DNA from: Bryobacteraceae bacterium
GTDB taxonomy: Bacteria; Acidobacteriota; Terriglobia; Bryobacterales; Bryobacteraceae
Length of the DNA stretch: 5,989 bases
Direction: 5' to 3'
NCBI GenBank assembly: GCA_030039005.1
Contig: JASHQT010000313.1
Span: 1-5,989 of the forward strand
Positions 1 through 5,698 of this stretch are shown in pieces. Position 1 is the stretch's first letter, and each line of letters begins with the position of its first letter. The notes under the pieces are model-generated. The model did no database searches. It had not been told where the DNA came from and was given only the letters and a program-made list of their open reading frames with translations. A program made the translations under genes and the position numbers.

Positions 1-577
1 TGCGTTCGGCCGCCTGATACATAAGTGAATAGAGCAATCGGATTGCATCGCGCATCCGTTCGGTAGACCGATGCGACAGCGAATAGATTCGGTACGCGCA
101 CCAATAGAACCGGAGACCTAGCATCTTGGCGCGGTCCGTTGCGGCATCGCGCAAACGGCGCCAGGCGTGCACTACCAACGGCCAGGGGTGCGCCGGAAAC
201 CCCCCTTCGCCTCATTACGGATCACGATCCGAAAGGGTGGCGCGGTAAACGGGGCAAGCTTTACCGCCCATGCGCCGTGCTGCCTGGTCCAGGACATGAT
301 CGTGAGGGCGGGCCAGTCCCGCCGGAGGTCTCTCCGAATCTGCGCTGCGGTTACCCGCGCAACGAATCTGTCGCAACCCGCAACCGGCTCGGCGTCCCCG
401 GAGCACCAGGCCCAAACCGGGAGGCCGGAGCCACTTGTGTATGCGTGCTTCACCCCCGCCTCGATGTCTTCGCGGCACAGGCCAACCACCGCAATCACGC
501 GGGGATGTTGGACCTGCTGAACGCAGCAACCCTCTGACTTCTCAAGCCAATCTGATGTGTACTTTTACTTTAAACAT
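1..577 (-). pseudogene. 5' part of an unrecognised protein gene, broken by two frame changes, running off the left edge
   Basis: The minus strand reads as one coherent protein only if two single-base shifts are allowed. A start ATG at 577-575 follows GGAG with a 7-base spacer and gives MFKVK. Dropping one base of the AAAA run (563-566) then leads into TSDWLEKSEGCCVQQ and an open frame from 564 to about 206 (VIAVVGLCREDIEAG, DLRRDWPALT, KLAPFTAPPFRI). That frame ends in TAG at 172-174. Adding one base to the G6 run (C6 at 200-205 on the plus strand) moves to another open frame, with VVHAWRRLRDAATDRAK and LGLRFYWCAYRIYS, which stays open to base 1. About 190 residues are visible. I do not assign a function. 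The WPALT and APPFR-NEA motifs seem familiar from acidobacterial proteins sometimes associated with glycosyltransferases, but that is only a recollection. If the first shift is not real, the best start is GTG at 498. It could be an intact gene with sequencing indels or a true pseudogene. Confidence 0.5.
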
Positions 578-588
578 GGCGGCTCTCC
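575..588 (-). promoter_or_regulatory. Shine-Dalgarno and ATG that set the preferred start of the leftmost gene
   Basis: On the minus strand GGAG (588-585) is followed by a 7-base spacer and ATG (577-575). As written, this ATG opens only an 11-codon frame. It joins the long coding frame if one A of the AAAA run is removed. This is the only well-placed ribosome binding site upstream of the conserved-looking VVGLCREDIEAG segment, so I prefer it to the GTG at 498, which has no clear binding site. Confidence 0.4.
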
Positions 589-624
589 AGTTGATCCGTC
601 ACTTTGTTAGACTCAAGAGTCATT
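578..624. promoter_or_regulatory. 47-base divergent start region between the two leftmost genes
   Basis: The preferred start codons of the two divergent genes (ATG 577 on minus, GTG 625 on plus) are separated by only 47 bases. Both translation signals fall in or beside the gap. I cannot assign convincing -35/-10 pairs for either direction, so promoter elements may overlap the opposite gene's first codons. The close spacing would allow shared control, but no operator-like palindrome is evident. Confidence 0.3.
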
Positions 625-1127
625 GTGAACGAGCAAGAGATCGCCGAGCGGTTGTCGCAAGGTCTCCCGGTCGAGTTCCCGCCGGCCTCCTCAAATGAAA
701 CGCAAATGCAGCGCGCCGCGCGAACGATTCGGGCGGAACTCTTAGAGCAACTGATCTCCACTAATATGACCGTGCCTGTACCGGTCAGGATCTCGAATGC
801 AGTTGTCCAAGGGAATCTCTCGTGGGCAAACGTTACCTTCGAGTGTCCTCTGGAGATCAGAGCAGAATTCACGCCTGCGGCCGAATCAACAGAACAAAAG
901 GTTGACCTCTCATTTGCGTACTGCAAGCGAGGGCTACGATTTCGCGGATCGGCCTTTCAGGAATTTAACGCGAACGGACTCCCATATTGATTTGAGGGAA
1001 TGCAGATTCCATGACGCCGCGAACTTGAGTGAGACGGCTTGTGGCGGCTCTTTGATTTGCAATGCCTCTCAGTTCGATGGCCGCGCTGATTTTCAGAGAT
1101 TCCGCTCCAGTGGGGCAATATTCTTTC
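625..1127 (+). pseudogene. Displaced N-terminal part of the pentapeptide-repeat protein (frames 1 and 2)
   Basis: This stretch encodes the missing N-terminus of the large downstream protein. Frame 1 starts at GTG 625, with AAGAG at 615-619 and a 5-base spacer (TTG 604 is an alternative). It reads VNEQEIAERLSQGLPVEFP, then IRAELLEQLI and VPVRISNAVVQGNL, the lead-in I know from many pentapeptide-repeat proteins. Repeats begin with VDLSFAYCKRGLRFRGSAF, and the frame stops at TGA 988-990. Repeat-like sequence continues in frame 2 (HIDLRECRFHDAANLS, CNASQFDGRADFQ) to TTT 1124-1126, and then moves to frame 3. Both moves need one surplus base, plausibly in CCC 981-983 and at C1127. Joined to the downstream ORF, the protein would have about 909 residues. 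Sequencing error, inactivation or +1 frameshifting are all possible; I favour the first two. Confidence 0.6.
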
Positions 1128-3356
1128 GCCGGAAACGCGGGCAATTCGGTGGTGTTTCGGGAAGACGTGTCCTTCAACGGCGCGACGATTGGTGGAGACG
1201 CAAAATTTGAAAGCGTGCAATTCGTCAAGACTGCCGACTTTGACGGATCTCGCATTCAAGGAAATCTTGAATTCGGCCTACTGGACGGAGTTGCCGTGCG
1301 TTTCGGAGGAGAAGTTCGTTTTCGAGATGCTGAGGTCGGCGGGTCAGGACGATTCCAGCAAGCGGAGTTCTGTGAAGGAGCGCTGTTCAACCGCGCGACG
1401 ATAAAAGGCGCGTTATTCTTTGGAGCTAACGCGAATCGAACGCCGGTCATCTTCCGGAAAGATGTTCGCTTCAATCGAGCCCGGATCAGGGGCGAGGCAG
1501 ATTTTCAAAGTGCTGACTTCGGCGGCGAAGCAGATTTTAGCGGTGCGCTTATTGAGGGCGCGGCGTGGTTCCAAAGCTTCGGGAATACTTCACGGACGGA
1601 GTTCCGCGGCACTGTCCGGTTTATGGATGCCCGACTCCTGGAAGGTGCGCGGTTTCGCGGAGCTAGGTTCTGGGTAGACGCACATTTCGAACCCATCCAG
1701 ATAGGAGGGCCCGCCTTTTTCAACAAAGATGATGCTCCGGAGGCGCCCGAGGTCGAGTTCCACGGCCCAGCCCGATTCGACCAAGCCAGGATTGGCGGTG
1801 AGGCGAATTTCCGGTTCGCAAAGTTCGGCGGCACCGAGAGGAGGGAAACTAGATTCCATCACGCCACCTTTTCCGAAGCAGCTTACTTTCAGGGTATCGA
1901 GTGCACCGGTCCGATAGGGTTCTTCCGGGCGTCTTTTGGTGATTCGGTCTATTTTGGGTCCCCTCAAGCAGCGTCGCGCTTCAGCGAGGATTTCTCGTTT
2001 AACAGTGCCTCTGTCGTGGGGCAAGCATCATTCGACGGGGCGATTTTTTCGGGGTATGCGGACTTCTTCGCAGCGGAGATCCGAGGCGCGGCCTACTTTA
2101 TTCCCGCATCCGCGACCTGTGTTCGTTTTGACGGTGGTGTTCGGTTTACGAACGTGTCCATCACAGGCGAAGCAAGCTTTCGCGGCGTTCAATTTAGCAA
2201 GCGACAGAAAACAGATGCACCTGGCTCGGCCGACGCAGATTTTTCGCACAGTTCGTTCGGTTCGCGAATGGACTTTGGATCGCACATTCTCCGACCAACC
2301 GAATTTCTGGGCACGGCGCGTTTGAGCGATATTACTGTCCATGGTCGCGCGGGGTTCGCCGGCGCCAGGTTCTGCGGGGATGCTACCTTCAGTCGGGCAC
2401 ATTTTCGAGCCCCCGTCTTGTTCGAGCCGGACGGCACAAAGCAGTCGGTCGAGTTCCAAAGCCGTGCGGATTTCCGGGGTGCGAGATTCGACTCCGAGGC
2501 AAGGTTCGTCGGCATTAGATTCGGCAAATTCGAGGCTAACTTCTTCGGCTCGCAGTTTTCCGGCGACGCAGCTTTTGACGAGACGATATTCGGGGGCCGT
2601 GTGACTTTTAACGGTTCGGAAGTCAAGCAGCGGGCCTCGTTCATTAACACAAAATTTAAAGACAAGGTATTTTTCGCCGAGACGCATTTTAACACTGTTC
2701 TAATGCACGGTATGGATCAGAAACACTCAGGCGCGACGCAGTTTGGCGGGACAGTAGATCTTCGCGGCTTCACGTATTCGCGTATCTATGTCGACTGGTC
2801 CGATCTGCTCGACAGACAGGAAATCTACGACCGGCAGCCCTACACACAACTTGAAACCTCATTGAAACTCGCTGGAAAGGACCAAGAAGCGGACGCGGTA
2901 TATCGCAAGCGGCGGGAAACGGAAAATGAAGAGGACCGGAAGAGGGGTCGCGGTCTGTTTACGACAGTCGACTGGCTATTTGGATTTCTAGCAGGATACG
3001 GAATCAGCCCAGTACGCTGCGGTCTGGTGCTCTTGGCGCTCTGGGTGATTGGCGTTGCCGTTTTCAGCGCTCCACGAACGCCCGAGCCCAATAGCAGCGG
3101 CAAGTGCATGACACTCGCTTTCGTCGACGCCAGATTGGTATTGGAGGGGTGCAAGCAGAGTGGCGCGCCCACCGTCAGCGACGCGATGGCAATAAGCGCG
3201 AATCAACTTGTGCCCATTCCGCTCGTTCTGGGTTCGGACTGGAAGCCAATTGGTCTCGGGGCTCTTTATGCCTCGTTCCATCGCCTAATTGGTGGCGTGT
3301 TCTTATCTCTGGGGGTCGCGGCTGTTATCGGGTTGCTTCATCGCAAAGCGAAGTAA
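1062..3356 (+). CDS. Pentapeptide-repeat beta-helix protein with two C-terminal transmembrane segments
   Basis: The open frame gives 764 residues. The ATG at 1062 is probably not the native start: residues 1-20 look like out-of-frame sequence, and repeat character begins around residue 22. Residues 22-545 are pentapeptide-type repeats (Pentapeptide_3-like, F-x-G-A-x-F such as ADFSGALIEG and ARFRGARF), expected to fold as a right-handed quadrilateral beta-helix. A conserved-looking junction follows (VDLRGFTYSRI, then YDRQPYTQLE), then a charged helical stretch at about 590-632 (AGKDQEADAVYRKRRE). Membrane segments lie at about 653-670 (CGLVLLALWVIGVAVFSA) and 742-759 (LIGGVFLSLGVAAVIGLL), separated by a roughly 70-residue loop with QLVPIPLVLGSDWKP. 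This architecture is known from membrane-anchored pentapeptide proteins, some with a two-helix channel-like tail, but I see no selectivity filter. The ligand and role are unknown. The gene ends at TAA 3354-3356 with no clear terminator. The true N-terminus appears to lie upstream in other frames. Confidence 0.85.
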   Translation: MPLSSMAALIFRDSAPVGQYSFAGNAGNSVVFREDVSFNGATIGGDAKFESVQFVKTADFDGSRIQGNLEFGLLDGVAVRFGGEVRFRDAEVGGSGRFQQAEFCEGALFNRATIKGALFFGANANRTPVIFRKDVRFNRARIRGEADFQSADFGGEADFSGALIEGAAWFQSFGNTSRTEFRGTVRFMDARLLEGARFRGARFWVDAHFEPIQIGGPAFFNKDDAPEAPEVEFHGPARFDQARIGGEANFRFAKFGGTERRETRFHHATFSEAAYFQGIECTGPIGFFRASFGDSVYFGSPQAASRFSEDFSFNSASVVGQASFDGAIFSGYADFFAAEIRGAAYFIPASATCVRFDGGVRFTNVSITGEASFRGVQFSKRQKTDAPGSADADFSHSSFGSRMDFGSHILRPTEFLGTARLSDITVHGRAGFAGARFCGDATFSRAHFRAPVLFEPDGTKQSVEFQSRADFRGARFDSEARFVGIRFGKFEANFFGSQFSGDAAFDETIFGGRVTFNGSEVKQRASFINTKFKDKVFFAETHFNTVLMHGMDQKHSGATQFGGTVDLRGFTYSRIYVDWSDLLDRQEIYDRQPYTQLETSLKLAGKDQEADAVYRKRRETENEEDRKRGRGLFTTVDWLFGFLAGYGISPVRCGLVLLALWVIGVAVFSAPRTPEPNSSGKCMTLAFVDARLVLEGCKQSGAPTVSDAMAISANQLVPIPLVLGSDWKPIGLGALYASFHRLIGGVFLSLGVAAVIGLLHRKAK
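1115..1709 (+). repeat. Four tandem ~50-residue super-repeats inside the pentapeptide protein
   Basis: Four consecutive units cover 1115-1262, 1263-1409, 1410-1559 and 1560-1709, encoding 49, 49, 50 and 50 residues. Each runs: AxFF or LEF, a 6-9 residue non-repeat loop (AGNAGNS, GLLDGVA, GANANRTP, QSFGNTSR), then VxF or TEF, then about seven regular pentapeptides ending in I-x-G or I-G-G. The first unit is 148 bases long. That is exactly 49 codons plus the one surplus base at 1127, so the repeat period itself supports that frame correction. Related but more irregular units follow, with loops NKDDAPEAPE, GSPQAAS, IPASATC and EPDGTKQS. Confidence 0.7.
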
Positions 3357-4059
3357 ATATGGCGACTTGCAGCAGCGCGGAAACTTTGCGGTAGTATTCG
3401 TAACATCACGCGCTTACCCGTGCAACTGTCCCAATCTGGTGGTTTGGCTGACTGTCAGAAAGGCTGAAACGGTCAGGCTGCTCCGACGCCCTCGACCACT
3501 TTTTCCTATTTCCAGGAAGACAGCACGCAGGATTTTCAAACCTTCGTTTTTCAGTGCGCGACGCCGAGCGACGCTCAGTCGGTGCAAATCGAATTGGGGG
3601 CGATAAGCAACGGACTCCCCACGCCAATCGTGTTCGGTGCCGATAACCTGAGGTAGCACTGCGGCGCGTCACGATCGTGCAAACGCTGACACTTACGCCC
3701 AGAGAGGGATTGTCGGCAAGCAAAGCAACTCCGAGATACGGCGCTCTGGGATATTGATCTCGCCTTGTCGGGTAGCGCTTACCTACACTTTTCGGCCCGC
3801 ACTGGACTGCTCTGACCGAAATACGCGCCACACGGAGAAAGGGCTGCGCCGGGCGGTTGCCCCGCGAAGAGGCTCCGGTGAAGCTATCGTTAGCGTTGCA
3901 TGACGGGGTGCTTCGTCGATGCTTCTTTGGCCACTACTGACGCCGCTTGGCGGGCCGGATCACGCTGCCGACGTGGGTGGTGAGAGTTGATCCCCGCTCA
4001 AGTGCAAAGCTCCTCCTCAACTTGTCGCAAACATTAGATCAAGCGGCAAATATCCCAAA
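3357..4059. other. Gene-poor region with coding-like shreds only
   Basis: No frame here gives a protein I recognise with a credible start and binding site. Longer open stretches, such as 3406-3831 on minus, have compositions typical of chance frames (rich in R, S and P, no motif). Short coding-like pieces occur on the plus strand: 3468-3656, then VTIVQTLTLTPREGL near 3668-3712 and ALWDIDLALSGSAYLHFSA near 3741-3797, each in a different frame. No strong rho-independent terminator is seen after either flanking gene. Confidence 0.5.
3468..3656 (+). pseudogene. Coding-like remnant of an unrecognised protein
   Basis: Between TGA 3465-3467 and TAG 3654-3656, frame 3 is open for 62 codons. It reads like a beta-rich protein (TTFSYFQEDSTQDFQTFVFQ, VQIELGAISNGLPTPIVFG). 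The third codon positions appear richer in G/C than the other two, as in real genes of this GC class. There is no ATG or binding site and no obvious continuation in the same frame, so it would be a fragment of a decayed gene. I do not recognise the family. A chance frame remains quite possible. Confidence 0.25.
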
Positions 4060-4797
4060 CTACTGCTTCCCAAGTGCCGGTCTCGAGGTCACCAGGTGTT
4101 GGAGGTCCTTATTGTTTTCGCTGCATTCATACTCGATCAGTTCCGGTAGGGCGGGATTGACCTTCAAGGGGGTGAATGTTCTGGACAGCGTCCAGGGCTT
4201 CTCATACATTTTCGGGTCGTCGACTGTGTACTCGTACAAAATGCTATCTGCAGTCCGGCGGAAACGCTCAGTCACGTGCATCTCGTCGCTATGCTGGTGA
4301 CCTGCGGTGTCGAGCCACGTCCAGTGCGGACCCTTTAGACCAACGGTATCGACAACGATGGTGTCCCCTTCCCAATGGCCCGTCGAGTCGCCCATGAAAG
4401 CCGGCTCCATGTTGGCGGGATGAGGCCGTCCATTGAGTGGGATGGAGCGGAACATGTGCATGTATTCGAACAGGATCAAGAAGTAACTTGGCGTTTGAAC
4501 GAATTGCGCCGGGTATGGAGATTGCATAATTCGCGGCACCCCGGGGAACCAGCAGTTCGAGGTTGGATCATCCTTGGCGTCGTGGTTGAGATAGGCGGCT
4601 TTTCCGGCTGGCGTGTACGGAACAAGATCTTCCTTGCCCATGGCCATATTGGGCGTGTACTGAAGATTGAAGAACCCGCTGAAATCTGGTTTGCCGTCGG
4701 ACGTTCGTGGAATCGGCTTGGTATCATTCGTCTGGGCGCCCAATCCCGCAGTTCCGAACATCGCAAACAATGAGCAGAGCCAAAATCGATTTGTCAC
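4060..4797 (-). CDS. Secreted acidobacterial-type conserved protein of unknown function
   Basis: This is an intact 245-residue gene starting at GTG 4797-4795 and ending at TAG 4062-4060. Residues 1-21 form a signal peptide (hydrophobic WLCSLFAMFGTAGLGA), so the product is probably exported. Downstream are PRTSDGKPDFSG (30-41), DPTSNCWFPGVPRIM (77-91), HWEGDTIVVDTVG (141-153), HSDEMHVTERFRR (169-181), TVDDPKMYEKPW (191-202) and ELIEYECSENN (219-229). This order matches a large paralogous family abundant in Acidobacteriota and also known from some Proteobacteria. To my knowledge no biochemical function is established, so I give none. The length is close to what I expect for the family and no frame is broken. 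GTG 4797 is chosen because a strong Shine-Dalgarno lies 5 bases upstream, and the later ATG (MFGTAG) would destroy the signal peptide. It appears to be a single-gene unit. Confidence 0.85.
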   Translation of the reverse strand: MTNRFWLCSLFAMFGTAGLGAQTNDTKPIPRTSDGKPDFSGFFNLQYTPNMAMGKEDLVPYTPAGKAAYLNHDAKDDPTSNCWFPGVPRIMQSPYPAQFVQTPSYFLILFEYMHMFRSIPLNGRPHPANMEPAFMGDSTGHWEGDTIVVDTVGLKGPHWTWLDTAGHQHSDEMHVTERFRRTADSILYEYTVDDPKMYEKPWTLSRTFTPLKVNPALPELIEYECSENNKDLQHLVTSRPALGKQ

Positions 4798-4802
4798 TTC
4801 CG

Positions 4803-4809
4803 CCCCTCC
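4803..4809 (-). promoter_or_regulatory. Strong Shine-Dalgarno for the secreted protein
   Basis: GGAGGGG on the minus strand (4809-4803) lies 5 bases before the GTG at 4797. It decides the start in favour of the non-ATG codon and keeps the full signal peptide. Confidence 0.75.
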
Positions 4810-4829
4810 CTCGCTTCTTGTCGTCCACG

Positions 4830-4838
4830 ATTGTATCA
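4830..4838 (-). promoter_or_regulatory. Extended -10 promoter candidate for the secreted protein
   Basis: On the minus strand TG-A-TACAAT (4838-4830) matches an extended -10 element. Transcription would begin near 4823, giving a leader of about 25 bases containing the Shine-Dalgarno. No good -35 is present at 16-18 bases, which an extended -10 can tolerate. Confidence 0.45.
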
Positions 4839-5017
4839 GCCGACAAATAACTTCCCGGTGAATACCCGGACGCGGTCCCGGTACGCGAGTCGCGTGGGCG
4901 TCAGCGTGGCACGGACCACGCGTGGAGACATCAGCATGTGCCCTTACTCCAACATAATCCTGGTTTGCTTCGCGCTTAAATGTCTAACCCACACGGAAGT
5001 ATCTGGTTGCACATGGA

Positions 5018-5284
5018 CTATGGGGCTTTACGGGAGCGGGGCATAGCGCCCGCGAGCAGAAGAACATCGCCGCAGAACATGAGAGTGTCCCCCAGGTAGT
5101 TCAGGACACTGTCGAGGCTGGCGCCTTCCGCTATCCCAATCGGCACGTAGACCACGAGGATGGTAACGAGTACAATGATGCCCAGCCACGTCGCGGCTGC
5201 GCGGCTTTTCCTGCCGGCTAACAGCAGGGGAGCCGCCACAGCGTAAATCCGGATAGGACGAACAACTGGACTCCGCTAATCGAT
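5018..5284 (-). pseudogene. C-terminal remnant of a DoxX-like small membrane protein
   Basis: The minus strand from about 5254 to TAG 5020-5018 encodes a membrane-protein tail: IRIYAVAAPLLLAGRKSRAA, then WLGIIVLVTILVVYVPIGIA and a last hydrophobic stretch with LNYLGDTLMFCGDVLLLAGA. The spacing and the GRKSRAAATWLG turn resemble the last three helices of DoxX-like four-helix proteins. Upstream the frame is closed by TAG at 5278-5276. A plausible continuation (SISGVQLFVLSG, about 5284-5251) lies in a neighbouring frame, so at least one indel is implied. The expected first 50-70 residues cannot be recovered and no binding site is seen. A short in-frame GTG at 5239 could start a 73-residue product, but it would begin inside a helix. 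I read it as a decayed gene; family placement is from memory of the pattern. Confidence 0.5.
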
Positions 5285-5521
5285 TGCAGCGATGCGGCGC
5301 GGCACCCCGCGGACTCACAGCCCGTCAATTCGTAATAAGCAGGTCGCCATGCGCAACATCTACGAGGCCTTGCTGACCGGCAACCGATAAGGACAACACA
5401 AATGCACTTTGCGATGATTGCGGTCCCCCGCAACCAAATCGATCGGTTACAAGCGGCTCTACGCCAACAACGGTGGCAAACCCAGCGGCGGCCGGGATGT
5501 GAAGTCAGCATATCGCGGCTT
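5285..5521. other. Sequence between the membrane-protein remnant and the tRNA promoter, no firm gene
   Basis: No convincing gene is visible. Plus-strand frame 3 has two coding-like pieces: ATG 5292 to TAA 5390 (32 codons, ending SIRNKQVAMRNIYEALLTGN) and, after two stops, GYKRLYANNGGKPSGGRDVK up to TGA 5517-5519. They share a frame and have G/C-rich third positions, so they could be shreds of one decayed gene. I do not recognise it. An ATG at 5402 with GGA 9 bases upstream opens a frame that runs into the tRNA and is judged spurious. Confidence 0.3.
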
Positions 5522-5550
5522 TTGAGAAGAAGTAAGTGCTGTGCTACCAT
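5522..5550 (+). promoter_or_regulatory. Promoter candidate for tRNA-Ser
   Basis: TTGAGA (5522-5527) and TACCAT (5545-5550) are separated by exactly 17 bases, each a fair match to the sigma-70 hexamers. Predicted transcription start is near 5557, about 19 bases before the mature tRNA 5' end. No other similarly spaced pair is obvious upstream. Confidence 0.5.
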
Positions 5551-5575
5551 CCGTGTGAAGACGCGCCCAAACACC

Positions 5576-5670
<95 letters not shown>

Positions 5671-5698
5671 GGTGCTGAAACCTGATTCTGGCACGGGC

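Noticed and set aside
139..537. Overlapping plus-strand ORFs at 139-537 and 167-520
   Set aside because: They are shadows of the minus-strand gene, which has the protein-like motifs in this interval.
2028..2687. 219-residue minus-strand ORF inside the pentapeptide gene
   Set aside because: Antisense shadow of repetitive GC-rich coding sequence; the plus strand has the regular repeat pattern.
2994..3002. GYG tripeptide (residues 645-647), as in a potassium-channel selectivity filter
   Set aside because: It lies before the first membrane helix, in AGYGISPVR, not in the loop between the two helices, and lacks the preceding TxV/TxG context. It is a usual feature of this type of pentapeptide-protein tail.
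3670..3679. 10-base palindrome CACGATCGTG (and CCACGCGTGG at 4916-4925)
   Set aside because: Isolated short palindromes with no associated promoter or second copy; expected by chance at this GC content.
3406..3831. 141-residue minus-strand ORF in the gap after the pentapeptide gene
   Set aside because: Composition is rich in R, S and P with no motif or recognisable domain and no convincing binding site; better-looking coding fragments lie on the opposite strand.
5671..5698. Possible terminator between tRNA-Ser and the aldolase-family gene
   Set aside because: No stable hairpin followed by a T run on either strand within the 28 bases.
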